Origin: Marasmius tenuissimus | Taxonomy: Eukaryota; Basidiomycota; Agaricomycetes; Agaricales; Marasmiaceae | Direction of reading: 5' to 3' | DNA length: 64,000 nucleotides | Assembly: GCA_029532415.1 (NCBI GenBank) | Contig: JAQOTA010000069.1 | Span: forward strand, 744,001 to 808,000 | In this document: positions 38,225 to 49,000 of the stretch, in pieces | Numbering within the stretch: the stretch's first letter is position 1 | Layout: each line of letters opens with the position of its first letter | Notes under the pieces: model-generated | Told to the model about the DNA's origin: nothing | Seen by the model: only the letters and a program-made list of their open reading frames with translations | The model's database searches: none | Made by a program: the position numbers and the translations under genes

Positions 38225-39430
38225 AGTCTGTCCCAACCAGAAAGATTAGCCCATAAAAGTTCCAGTTGTAGAATGTGCCATTAATTCCAGCATGAGTAAA
38301 TTGACAAGTAATGCCCCTTTCAAGCTCAACTATGGCTGCATTCCATTGATGTTGTTTGAAGCATGATTGGATGATCAGGCACCACCAGGCATTTGAGCCT
38401 ATGGAATTCAAGCGATGCAGAACCTCTATGACGGTCACAATGCCATCATTGAGGCTCGAGTGTTCCAGACTAGCGTTGCCAGCGGCTGCTTCAGAATGGC
38501 TTCCCAAGCCATGAATCACGTGTGGCTCAGCTCAGCTCAAAGCCGGCTCAGCCACAGCTTGAGCCATGAAAATATTGTAAAAATTGCATATGCTTAATAT
38601 ACTGTCAAAAATCAAACAAAGGGTGATTATGAACCACAGGGTGTAGAAAAAAGGGAAAATGGAATGCTGGGAAACTACCTACAGAGACCATGAGTATATA
38701 TGAGAATATGCATCACAAGGAATAAATGAAATGATGAGAACTGTCAAAAGTATCCATGAGAGACAAGCGGGGAAGTCAAACCAGACATCTGTAGTTTTAA
38801 CCAATGGTAAGGTATGAGAAAGAGATCAAAAGATTGTTCCATGATGAAAGACCAAAATAACTGATATGGCTCAATAAGTAAATGAGGATGACAGGTGCCA
38901 ATGCTATGTCAATGGGAGAATTGATTGAAATGACTCTGGTGATGGTAAATGGCAAGATCCGGGGAAGTAGGGCCAGCACCAGGGTGGACAGGACAAAGGA
39001 ATAGTGGCAGTTTGTGATAGGCTGTGCTTCAAAGTTACTTCAAAATATGTTGGTCTCTGCACAATTTTGGAGGCTAAGCCTGAATCTTCGAATTACAAGC
39101 TTGACTTACTAGAGGACCTTCACAGTAGGAGGCTTCATGACCAATTTCATATCAGTCTTCTCAAGCTGTACTACTCAAATGACAAACTGTGATTTCTGAA
39201 CCAGTCAAAAGTTGAGTCGCACAATTTCAGAGCTCCTGATGACACAGAGGAATTTTTAGACTCCATCCAGGAATACAAGTGGGAGAAAAACAAGTATTTG
39301 TTCAAGATGTATTGGTCCCTCAGGGAAGGGATGTAACCTGGCAGCCTTACTCAACAGTGTTGAAGTTGAAGGCACTGGACAAGTACTTCCAGTTATATGG
39401 TGTGTCCCATTGGCAGGACTTGCCTTGAGG
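38225..39430 (+). mobile_element. Ty3/Gypsy integrase C-terminus and chromodomain remnant, split by LTR-C
   Basis: 38310-38475 reads APFKLNYGCIPLM, AYGIQAMQNLYDGHNAII and ARVFQT, the late integrase region of fungal Gypsy elements, with stops. After a 510-family LTR (38671-39019) it resumes with KYVGLCTILEAKPESSNYKL, HDQFHISLLKLYYSNDKL and a chromodomain-like end (TEEFLDSIQEYKWEKNKYLF, later TWQPYSTVLKLKALDKY). Chromodomains in Gypsy integrases direct insertion to modified chromatin. No RT or protease is left. Confidence 0.75.
38671..39019 (-). repeat. LTR-C, truncated member of the LTR-A/B family
   Basis: About 349 bp matching the right two-thirds of LTR-A in the same orientation, ending TTTGTGATA (GTGACA in A and B). 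The first 160 bp or so are missing. It lies between two pieces of a Gypsy remnant. No target duplication is visible because one end is lost. Confidence 0.8.
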
Positions 39431-40016
39431 CAAAGCTGTGCATTGGGGAAGAAAGGTTATTCCATGTGTATGATATCACCTACCTTTCCTGGTAGCAGGA
39501 ACATTCTTGAAAATTCTTCATAGCACATATCAGAACAAAGTCTAATTCTTGCCATAGCCCCAATCATGTCAATTGTTCACTTTCCCACCTACCATCATCA
39601 TCCCACTGTCTTTACTGCCGCAACTTTACACCAGTCATTTCCCCATGTCTTCCTTGTAAAACTGTATGGACCCCAAAAAATTTCACCTTGCAAAGTGTTC
39701 GAAAGAGGGGAGGGACCTACAAATAAGCAAAAGAAACCAGAAAAACCTAGAAAGCCAATTTATATGTTCAAGGCCAGTGTATTTATTCTGATGGTTCCAG
39801 ATGTAATGACCTGTTGGCATACCTCTGCCTCATGTTTGGAGACAAGCTGAACGACATATGGATGCTTATGAAGAGCTTTGTGACTATTTCCAGTTTGAGT
39901 TGAAGAAGAGGATTGGGTTGCTCCAGAATAAAATTGGTGAGCTTGAAGATGAGTTAGAATGTCAAGCCAAGCTGTCTACCAGCTCAATTCCCATTCCAGG
40001 CACAAATACAACCAAG
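39431..40016 (+). other. Unidentified DNA with a coiled-coil-like coding scrap
   Basis: Just before the LTR at 40017 a frame reads AYEELCDYFQFELKKRIGLL, then QNKIGELEDELECQAKL and SSIPIPGTN, a clear heptad pattern, preceded after a frame break by VFILMVPDVMTCWHTSASCL. It was probably a host or element gene interrupted by the LTR. No family recognised. The first 150 bp appear non-coding. Confidence 0.4.
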
Positions 40017-40531
40017 TGTTGAACATGTAGTTACCATGTGATACACTTTATTGATGTATTGTTTACACGTCTATTATTTATAGACTCTTTCACTATGACA
40101 CTTGCACTCGTATGAAAGATCCTGTACTTACTCAGACGGACTCTGTAGTTAGTCAGTACTCACACCTTATCTCTATGGTTTATAACAAGGTTCAGCTTTG
40201 CACCCAATAGCGTTCAAAGCTGACTGAGCTTTCTCTCTAGATTACTTAGATAGAAAGCTAGTATGACTATGCATACTTACTCACTCTGCTCTTCAAGCAC
40301 TTATGCTTAATATGTACCATATGCTATATTCTCACTTACCTATGTTCTATGACTTGTAGATAGACAAGGACTCTTGTATAAAGGCTGGAGACTTTGCGTC
40401 TCAAAGCTTTAGGACAATCTACTCAATTATCACCTCTAGCAAGCATCTGCAAGAACACAAGAATTCTCTTATAGTCAATATGTGAGGTTTTAGTTTCATC
40501 TCACTGTGCATTTAACTATGCTGGCTCAATA
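40017..40531 (+). repeat. Cop2-family 5' LTR (full length)
   Basis: It starts TGTTGAACATG and ends GGCTCAATA, so the terminal pair TGTTGA/TCAATA shows one change from TCAACA. 515 bp. A TATA-like TATTATTTATAGACTC lies about 55 bp in. The right edge is fixed by the primer site. Confidence 0.85.
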
Positions 40532-40543
40532 GGTTATGGGCCC
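40532..40543 (+). promoter_or_regulatory. Cop2-family tRNA primer-binding site
   Basis: GGTTATGGGCCC directly after the LTR, the same as Cop1, and complementary to the initiator-Met tRNA anticodon arm with one G:U pair. Confidence 0.7.
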
Positions 40544-41356
40544 CGCAACAGGCGGGCAGGTCGACGTTATGATCAGAGTAGTTGAAACACTTTCCGTGTG
40601 TCACCACCGTCCTAGCGGATGTCTATACCCATATTTGCTATAGAGTCTCTAGCGATGAGTTGGGCTATCTGGTGTAGGATTAGGCAGTCCACCTTCTTTT
40701 CTGGTTCCACTTAATGTCCCTGTACATGCATGTTGTATGCACAATTGTACATACTGATTTGGTCTTCATTTTCTCTCAGGACCAGACCTGCTTCCGACTT
40801 GTCAGACCTGTCTTGGTCTTAAATAACCCAGGTTGATGCTCTGGCCATAAATTGCCACGGCACAATGCTGAAGAAATCTAACTGTTGGGGGTGGTCCACG
40901 GCTGTACAGCTTCGGCTGGAGTGGCACCTTTTGAGCTGTCATACAACTATGCTTCTAAACTAGTCTGTATGATGGCATAGGTCGTTGTGCCAAACAACTG
41001 GGATTTTTACAATACATCTTATAGATTATTGCATGGCCATTTTCAGTATGTACCAGAACATCTCAAATCCTGTATGCCCTGAACTCGTTTCCATGTTATT
41101 AGTAGATCTTTGTACCAGGCACCAGTGTTATTAAAGGTAGCTGCCTATGGTCCCATGGTCTGGTATATTAATAACCCTCTTTGGCATATGGATGACGTTA
41201 ACGCCAGTCTGGGATTGAGACCAGATAGCGAGAAGGAAACACACCAGACACACACTGGAAAGGTTAGTCTATGTAACCAGATTAACAACCCCTGCACCTG
41301 TTGGGACCTGTGACCTATTAGCGGCATCTGTTGAAATCCCAATTTCTCTTCTTTTA
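40544..41356 (+). other. Cop2-family untranslated leader
   Basis: About 800 bp between primer site and gag without a sustained ORF. Long leaders of this kind carry packaging signals in LTR elements, but I see no specific motif to name. Confidence 0.5.
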
Positions 41357-42470
41357 TTTTTTCATCATGCTCATGGGATTTTCGCAGATTTCTGTTCAAT
41401 TAGAAAATATGTCTCAGAACCCCTCTCAACACAATTCTTGTACTGGTAGCCCTCAAGCTACTTCTTCTCCAAGGACTGAGCCGGCACTTCCGGGCTTTAC
41501 TGATTCTGACACATTTTGGTCTTTACAACCTCCTGGCCATACTTACAACATCACTAACGCCCAAGGAGGTGCTGCCGTACCTGTCTTTGGAAACCCGGAT
41601 CACCCTATTTATGCAAACCTTGCTGCCAATTCCTTCCTGGCAGGATCTGGTGCAATCATGACGATCCCGGAGTTAAAGGATAGTGCCATTTGGAATGCCT
41701 TTTTCTATAAGTATACAGCATATCTACAGCAGCAGGGAATCTTTCAGGTCCTTACTGAAACCAAGCCAGCTGCTTCTGCATCTGGGTATGCAGAATGGTA
41801 TACACGCAACAATAAGGCTCTTGGCGTTTTTAAATCTCGGGTTAATCAGGCCTTCGAGTCCTTGATGACTGATGACATCAAGGAAACAATCAAGAACTTC
41901 CAGAAAGCCTTCGGGCAGGAAGATATGGCCCGGCTACTTAATATTTATGAGGAATTTCACCACACCACCTTCTTCTCCAATCAGAATCCTCTCCTGGTTA
42001 TCACCAAGATGGACTAAAAGAGGAAGGAGCTTAAGGTACTGGGTGTTGACATTCCCGAGTCCCTCTTTGTCCTCATTGTCATTGCTAAGCTTCCTACTGG
42101 ACCATGGGAAATGCTAAAGCAGAAGATAATTCAGGAAAAGAAGGAGGATCTCAAGGTAGTCAAGTTGATTGCACTAATCACAAACGAGTGGAACAGACGT
42201 CGTGGTGCTCATGAATCCGCTCTTGCCACCAGAATTTCTGGCATTCATCATTTCATTCCTTCTACTGCTCCACCCTGGTCCCGCCAGAACTGTCAATCTG
42301 GTGGGGATTCTTCCCGCAGCAACAACCGGAAGAATAACAATCGTTCTGGTAATGGTAATAATAACCAAAAGCAGAATAATAGTAACCAGGGTAACCACAA
42401 TCAGCAATTGCAGAAAGGAAAAGGCAAGGGAAAAGGATCTGACTCAAGAAACTATCCAATTAAGGTAGCT
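41331..42470 (+). pseudogene. gag: Cop2-family gag with one stop
   Basis: One frame from ATG near 41357 or 41409 (MSQNPSQHNSCTGSP) to about 42470, interrupted by a TAA at 42015-42017. The core motifs are IMTIPELKDSAIWNAFFYKY, YAEWYTRNNKALGVFKSRV and LPTGPWEMLKQKI, typical of Copia Gag, then a basic Asn/Gln/Lys-rich RNA-binding-like tract. The LINE junction removes the zinc-knuckle region and everything after. Confidence 0.82.
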
Positions 42471-44858
42471 TCGCCTCTGAAACCAGTTTGGAGGTCAAAA
42501 GTGGGGTTCGGAAGAGAGGTTTATAGGTTATTTTAGGGAGTGTAGAGTTTGTCTGGTGCTTCAGAAGTGCGTTCTTAGGCTTCAACTAGCTTCAGAACCA
42601 CTTGAACAGCGAGGGGCAACAAGAAAATCAAATCAAACAATGGCAAGAAGACTCCAATCAAGTCACGCTTCTTTCTCAGGTGCTTCCATCATCGACCCGT
42701 GTGAACTACTAGTTGCTGCAACCCGAAAAACGTTCTACACTACACAGATCGAATCTGAGCAATCAGAAAGCACCAACACAATCCGAATAGCCATATGTCA
42801 CTGCCTGGTAGCCGCCAGGGGCGGGGCGGGGTGCGATCTCGCCCCCCGACCCGCGCAAGCACTCCACATCCACAACCCGAATCCGATGACCCTCTCCTTG
42901 CTAATGCTGGGGAAGGGTCCGCACCTAGTGCCCGGGACAGATACCTAACAAATGTCCCCGCCCCACGGCGTGCTCAGTCCATGAGCAGCCGTAGATCTGC
43001 CTCGGTTGCTAGTCCCCGAGAGCAAACTCCCATGCCGCAGGACGAGGAAATGCCTCTCCCTCCTCGCGACACTGCATCACCCGAGCCGCCAATTGCATCC
43101 TCTTTCCTGAGCCTAGTAATGTCTCCTGGAGATGTAGGGGGGGATTTCGAAGTAGCCGCGCATGCAATCACTGCCATCACAGACTGGATCCAGCTGTCTG
43201 AATCTGAGCCTGAACTCCACATCGCAACCTCGATGCTGCGACGTCTTCACAGCAGTACCACATCCTTATCCAGCCTCATCGCAGGCCGGATTCTCGAAGA
43301 GGCCACCATCCGGCAGCAATCTCGCATCCAGAACAGCTCTGCGCTACCCCACAGCTCTTCCCCTCTTCACATCGACCACCAGACAATGGAGGAAGATGAC
43401 ACAGTCCTCATCCCACATAGAACCGAGCCCACTGGTGATAATGGGAATAAACCAGTTCGAACGGGCCCAAGGCCGCTCCCGAAACGTCCTACAGTGCCAT
43501 TCCAGCGTCCTAATCCAAGGGGACCTCCCCCGAGAATCAACTTGGCCACTAAGCCTAAACCCACCACTCCATACTCCTTTGCTGCAGCGGCGAGAAGGGG
43601 AAGAGAACGACGAGCACCTGCTGCGCTGGCGCAGGCGAACGCGTCAGCGTCGGCCGAGACACCGGGTAGGCCCGGACCCGCCATCTCCGGAAACCCTGGG
43701 CCCACTAAAAGGCCCCGGACTACTCCGAAATTCACTACACCCGGACCAACCCGGAAACAGGTCCTGGTGTCGTTCCCCAAGGATGTTGGAGTGCCAGAAA
43801 TGAGCCTCAACCTCCTCACTACCACTGTGAACGCTGCACTGCGCAGCGCGCAGCATTCTCTCAAGGTCCTGGCCACAACTCGTGCATATGAGGGCTGGGC
43901 ACTTGCTACAAGCGGTGTTGCTGATGAAAGCGCACTGAACACTATCCGCGGGAGGGTTTTGGACCTCGTGCCGGACAGATACAAGGAGTCCCATTGGGTT
44001 GGGCTCCCTACCTCTACGTCGTATCTCAAGATTATCGACGTGCCCTACTTCAAGGACATTGTGTCAGGTGACCGCATCACTGCTTCAGACGTGAAGAATG
44101 CCATAGCGCAATCGCCTCTGAACAACGATTTTACATTCACGGGGCTGCCGCGGGTGGTCCGGAACTCTGCTAAGAGCACCACTTGTACGGTGTTCTTCAA
44201 TATCTGGGATTCTCAATCAGGAACCCGTGCAAAGCAGGTGACCTTCATCCAAGTACCTTCAAAAGCGAAATGGAGCATTCACCAGCTCGCTCATGAATTT
44301 GTCAGAGGACTACCCCCCATAGGCGTGGGGGCAGTGCCTCAAACATCGTTGGATAGGCTCCGTCAAGAAGCCACCAAGGCAGGCCAGGATGCGTGGGTAT
44401 CGCGCTTTCAGGACCCATCATATAGAGGCAGGCACTTTTACGAGCTACAAGATCTTAAAGATCGTCCCTTACAACCATCGTACCTTAAGGGAGGAACATG
44501 GTTAAAGTCGGCCGCAGGGTCGCTTTCTTTGACAACCAGAATGACTCGGTGCATCCTGGGACACGCACCGATTGGGGAGTACTACCAGCGGTTTAATATT
44601 CAGGCAGATCTATCCTGCTTGTGCGGTGTGGAACCTGGCACCAGGGCACATGTACTTTACCGATGCTCAGAACTTGAGCGCGGAGCTTCGCTTAACCGGC
44701 TTCCGGGTCTTATAGCTTATCTGAAGGCAAACCCTCGGGCGTTTGCCTTTCCCTCCCAAGCAGAAGCTGAAGGAGTTGGGTAAGTCATCTGGGCTGATGT
44801 ACTGGAATTAGCTCCCCGTAGACTCTACGGAGGGGTGTGCGGACCCTTGCTGCCGAGT
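42471..44858 (+). mobile_element. LINE chimera with ORF1 fused to the ORF2 tail
   Basis: 5' UTR (about 42480-42794), ORF1 from ATG 42795, an internal deletion of about 4 kb at about 44233, then the last part of ORF2 and 75 bp of 3' UTR, which stops at 44858 without poly(A). The 5' boundary inside the Cop2 gag is approximate. No target duplication was found, so one end has been rearranged. It is the only copy in the window that keeps the ORF1 start. Confidence 0.85.
42795..44783 (+). CDS. ORF1::ORF2-C-terminal fusion protein, 662 codons, open
   Basis: Residues 1 to about 480 are ORF1: Pro/Arg/Ser-rich N-terminus, then the folded region with VLVSFPKDVGVPEMSLNLLT, TTRAYEGWALATSGV and DVKNAIAQSPLNNDFTFTGL. 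At GTRAK the frame passes into ORF2 codons just after RNase H (QVTFIQVPSKAKWSIHQLAH) and continues through the Cys/His motif CLCGVEPGTRAHVLYRC to the normal ORF2 stop (AEAEGVG). The three CCHC knuckles of ORF1, the endonuclease, RT and RNase H are lost. The ORF has no stop or frameshift, unlike every ORF2 here. The fusion lacks all enzymatic domains; it might still bind RNA through the remaining parts. Confidence 0.85.
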   Translation: MSLPGSRQGRGGVRSRPPTRASTPHPQPESDDPLLANAGEGSAPSARDRYLTNVPAPRRAQSMSSRRSASVASPREQTPMPQDEEMPLPPRDTASPEPPIASSFLSLVMSPGDVGGDFEVAAHAITAITDWIQLSESEPELHIATSMLRRLHSSTTSLSSLIAGRILEEATIRQQSRIQNSSALPHSSSPLHIDHQTMEEDDTVLIPHRTEPTGDNGNKPVRTGPRPLPKRPTVPFQRPNPRGPPPRINLATKPKPTTPYSFAAAARRGRERRAPAALAQANASASAETPGRPGPAISGNPGPTKRPRTTPKFTTPGPTRKQVLVSFPKDVGVPEMSLNLLTTTVNAALRSAQHSLKVLATTRAYEGWALATSGVADESALNTIRGRVLDLVPDRYKESHWVGLPTSTSYLKIIDVPYFKDIVSGDRITASDVKNAIAQSPLNNDFTFTGLPRVVRNSAKSTTCTVFFNIWDSQSGTRAKQVTFIQVPSKAKWSIHQLAHEFVRGLPPIGVGAVPQTSLDRLRQEATKAGQDAWVSRFQDPSYRGRHFYELQDLKDRPLQPSYLKGGTWLKSAAGSLSLTTRMTRCILGHAPIGEYYQRFNIQADLSCLCGVEPGTRAHVLYRCSELERGASLNRLPGLIAYLKANPRAFAFPSQAEAEGVG

Positions 44859-45045
44859 CATATCTTATCATATAGACACATGGTAGATACATGAAGAGAC
44901 CCACATGCTGTAGACACATGTTGGTCCTGTTTCAGATACTGTTTCACAATGTTATACCTTGATGTCATACCTCACCGTAGACACATGCCGTAGTCCTCTC
45001 ACTTGAGATTGGTGGAGTTGCCACTCTCCTTCAACTGCTTGATGC
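44859..45045. other. Short host segment with repeated TAGACACATG
   Basis: TAGACACATG or close variants occur at about 44874, 44912 and 44984, with TAGATACATG at 44884. No gene. It ends with the outer-LINE target AGGATCCGCAGAACA. Confidence 0.5.
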
Positions 45046-45070
45046 AGGATCCGCAGAACAGACAGCTGAG

Positions 45071-45740
45071 ATGGCCTCGGTGTTCTCAAAAGCATGGGAT
45101 GTGCACTCAAAGGCCTCCCGTGTTACAAAATTCTTGAAGCCCTGGTGGTCCAAAGAGTGCTCTGATGCCCTTCAGGCCTACAGGGATGAAAGGTCCCAGG
45201 ACAACTGGGCCGAGTTTCGGAGGGTCATTCGAACCTCCAAACGCAAGTTCTTTGACTCTAGAATCAATGAAATTGCTGTATCTAACAAGCGCCCTTGGGA
45301 TCTAATGGAATGGATCCAACAGCGCAAGTTACCACCAGTGGAGGCCATCCAGTACAATGGACAGCCGTGCCATGATCTTGATGATCTGTGGAGAGGGCTC
45401 CATGGGACATACAATTCTGCGTCAGGAAGGGAAGTTGACCTTTCTGTGCTGGATCAGTTAGAATCTATGACAGAACGAAGTTGGTCTAGATTCAGCAATG
45501 CAGAGCTTGGGGATGCGTTACAGGCATGCTCAAGCATCTCGTCACCAGGGCCCGATCACCTTACATGGGCCCACCTCAAAGTCATTCTGTCGCAGCCAAA
45601 ATGTGCCCACCGTATGTTGATGCTTGCGGATGCATGCATCAATATCGGCTGTTGGCCAACTCACTTCAAGGAGTCGGTCTCAGTTATCATCCCAAAGCCC
45701 AACAAGCCTTCATATTCCACCCCAAAGTCATTCCGGCCCA
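45071..45740 (+). pseudogene. Outer LINE ORF2, left part (linker and RT N-terminus)
   Basis: Open frame with the endonuclease-RT linker (ASVFSKAWDVHSKASRV, SKRKFFDSRINEIAVSN) and RT fingers (SSPGPDHLTWAHLK, VSVIIPKPNKPS) up to SFRPI, where poly(T) of the nested LINE begins. Here the linker reads QAYRDERSQDNWAEF without the 5-bp duplication seen in the nested copy. Confidence 0.88.
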
Positions 45741-45760
45741 TTTTTTTTTTTTTTTTTTTT

Positions 45761-46076
45761 GAATCATATTCTTATATACCGGTGTACGAACACAGTCCGG
45801 TCGCTATCTACAAATGCAGCATGCCACAAATGCGTAATAACTAGATCCCCCACTAGAAAGGAGGTCCGCCCCCCTGAGGAACCGTACCTCAGAACGTGTC
45901 CACAGTGTTTCATCACACTACGTGGTAGATGAGGCTATATCATCCTGGGCTATGACGCACTAGTGCCCCCTGCTCCCACGTCCTTCACCCCCACCGCCTA
46001 GGCCCGGCAGCAAGAGCCCGCACACCCCTCCGAAGAGTCTACGGGGAGCTAACTCCAGCACATTGGCCCAAGAGAC
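45761..46076 (-). promoter_or_regulatory. LINE 3' UTR with conserved stem-loop
   Basis: About 315 bp after the ORF2 stop, shared by all 3' ends in the window and ending ATATAAGAATATGATTC before the A run. Near the start it contains CCGTAGACTCTTCGG (CCGTAGACTCTACGG in other copies), able to form a six-pair stem with a three-base loop. The last ORF2 codons carry a second, nine-pair inverted repeat (AAGGCAAAC...GTTTGCCTT). Such 3' structures are used by some LINE reverse transcriptases to select their RNA. Confidence 0.6.
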
Positions 46077-49000
46077 TTACCCAACTCCTTCGGCTTCTGC
46101 TTGGGAGGGGAAGGCAAACGCCCGAGGGTTTGCCTTCAAATAAGCTATCAGGCCCGGAAGCCGATGAAGCGAATTTCCCCGCTCTAATTCAGAGCATCTG
46201 TGAAGTACGTGCGCCCTGGTCCCAGGTTCCACACCGCACAAACAGGCTAGATCTGCCTGAATGTTGAACCGCTGGTAGTATTCTCCAATCGGTGCATGCC
46301 CCAGAATGCATCGGGTCATTCTGGTTGTCAATGAAAGCGACCCTGCGGCCAACTTTAACCATGTCCCTCCCTTGAGGTATGATGGCTGGAGAGGTCGATC
46401 TTTTAGATCCTGTAGCTCGTAAAAGTGCCTGCCTCTATATGATGGGTCTTGGAAGCGTGATACCCACGCATCCTGGCCTGCTTTTGTGGCTTCTTGCCGA
46501 AGCCTATCCAGCGATGTTTGGGGCACTGCCCCCACGCCTACGGGGGGCAGTCCTCTGACAAATTCATGAGCGACCTGGTGAATACTCCATTTCGCTTTCG
46601 AAGGTACTTGGATGAAGGTCACCTTGCGGTCATCTCCTCCTGCAAACCAGTCAGATAGCGCCCTACACACAGCCAGAGAGTGACTCTGTCCTGAGTGTAT
46701 GGACGGATCAATTGCCCGCTTTGCTGCAGCAATGCAATCAGTAAATAATACAAAGTGGCTGCTTTCCCCGCATGACATGGCCATGTAGGCAATTGCCACC
46801 CGTATAGCATAGAGCTCTGCGTCCGGAGCTGTAACAACACCTGAAGCGTACCTGGTCTGATGAACTAGGTCTCCGCTCCTGTATATCATGGCCGCTGAGA
46901 CAGCCTGATGTCTGGGGTTTTGCGGCACCGACGCGTCGGTAGCTGCAACAACCGTGTCAGGATCGTCTTCGAGTAACTCGAGTTTCCGATCAAGAAATGC
47001 TATCCACTCAGCTAGGCTTTCGGACTCGGACTTCTCCTTGTCCTTGGCTTGCTCAGTGAATGTGATGCGGTCAGGATACCTATCCCGCAGTCTATTGCCA
47101 GGGTTTGCATCCTCGTGAGTGGGATCAAACTCCTCGGTAAGCTTAGTGGAAACCTTGTCGATCTCCATAACGGTGCCTTTGACTTTCTTTCGGACTGCTT
47201 CCGTCAGAGTGGCCAATGACTTGGGATGCGGGGTGGCATCTTTGACTTGTGTTCCCTTAAGTAGAGATCTTGTCGGGTGTGTGCTTGACAAGGTGGCTAC
47301 CCTGTAATCTGCCCTGGTGGCAAGTTTACGTAGGTGAATATGAACTGGGATGAGTCCCGCAAGGGCTTCAACTCCGCCTGTAGGCGATGTGCGAAACGCA
47401 CCTGTCACCCATATTGCTGCTTTACGCTGCATAGTGTTGAGGGATTTGAGAGCGGTTTTGCTCCTAGACCCTTCAAAGAACCATAGTCTAAATCCGTACG
47501 TGGCAATTGGCATCACACATGCACGGTATAGAAGCCTTTTATGAAGGGCTGAGAGCCCCCTGGTTGAGTTACCGGGCATTCTCATTGACTGTACAGTAGT
47601 GAGAGCCTTGGTAGAATAATATCGCACATGCTCGTGGAACAGCAGTTTGCGATCAAAATAGAACCCCAAGTACTGCCAGGTTTCTGTGGGTCAAAGCGGA
47701 TTATTTCCCGTGTAGGGGGCAAACTCTAAGTCTAGGGGTGGTCGTATCGATCCCTAGCCCTGCTAAAGTGAAAGAGTTTGGTTTTATTGTGCTCCAGTAT
47801 TAACCCTACCGCCGTGAACAAGGCGAATAGGATCCCATATGCCCTCTTGAGGGAATGGTTGTTATCGTCTAGCGATTTGGACTGGGCTACCACTGTGCCA
47901 TCGTCCACATAGGAGAGGAGGGTGGTGTTCAGTGACACCTCCCGAGCTCTGATTTCGTACACCTTCATTATAGGTGCTATGTATATCGATGACAGGACTG
48001 GAGACAGGGCAGAGCCCTGTCCCACTCCCACATCTGCTTTGTTCGGCCCTGATTCAAACAAGTTCCACCTATATCTGGTGGACCGCCCTACAAGGTAGGA
48101 GGTAAAGAATCCAATCAACTTATGAGAGAATCCGAATTTACTCAATATGTGTAATAGCACATCATGGTTGAGTGACGGGAAGAATTGAGCAATGTCAAAA
48201 GCGACAACGCTTGCCATCTCCCCCTTTGCCCACCCAGCTCTCACTAGGTGGGTTAGGTAGGTGCCTGCGTCCTCTGTGGATCGTTGGCGGACTCCCCCAA
48301 ACTGGTTGGGGTGAACAAGATCAAACTTGATCATGTCAAATTGAAGACGATTGGATATCATCTTCTCTATGAGTTTGCCCACAGTATTCAGCAGCACAAT
48401 GGGCCGGAATGACTTTGGGGTGGAATATGAAGGCTTGTTGGGCTTTGGGATGATAACTGAGACTGACTCCTTGAAGTGAGTTGGCCAACAGCCGATATTG
48501 ATGCATGCATCCGCAAGCATCAACATACGGTGGGCACATTCTGGCTGCAACAGAATGACTTTGAGATGGGCCCATGTTAGGTGATCAGGCCCTGGTGAAG
48601 AGATACTCAAGCATGCTTGTAGCGCATCCCCGAGCTCTGCATTGCTGAATCTAGACCAACTTCGTTCCGTCATAGATTCTAACTGATCCAGCACAGAAAG
48701 GTCAACTTCCCTTCCTGACGCAGAATTGTATGTCCCATGGAGCCCTCTCCACAGATCATCAAGATCATGGCATGGCTGTCCATTGTACTGGATGGCCTCC
48801 ACTGGTGGTAACTTGCGCTGTTGGATCCATTCCATTAGATCCCAAGGGCGCTTGTTAGATACAGCAATTTCATTGATTCTAGAGTCAAAGAACTTGCGTT
48901 TGGAGGTTCGAATGACCCTCCGAAACTCGGCCCAGTTGTCCTGGGACCTTTCATCCCTGTACTGTAGGCCTGAAGGGCATCAGAGCACTCTTCCGTCCAC

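Larger units (their letters stand above)
40017..42470 (+). mobile_element. Cop2-family Copia, 5' half only
   Basis: 515-bp 5' LTR (40017-40531), primer site, about 800-bp leader and most of gag; then LINE sequence takes over at about 42470 and no pol or 3' LTR follows. The LTR matches the Cop2 LTR at 9852-10029. It was evidently entered or cut by the LINE at 42471. Confidence 0.88.

Noticed and set aside
44859..45045. A target duplication for the LINE chimera at 42471-44858
   Set aside because: The copy stops inside its 3' UTR without poly(A), and no sequence before 42471 recurs after 44858.
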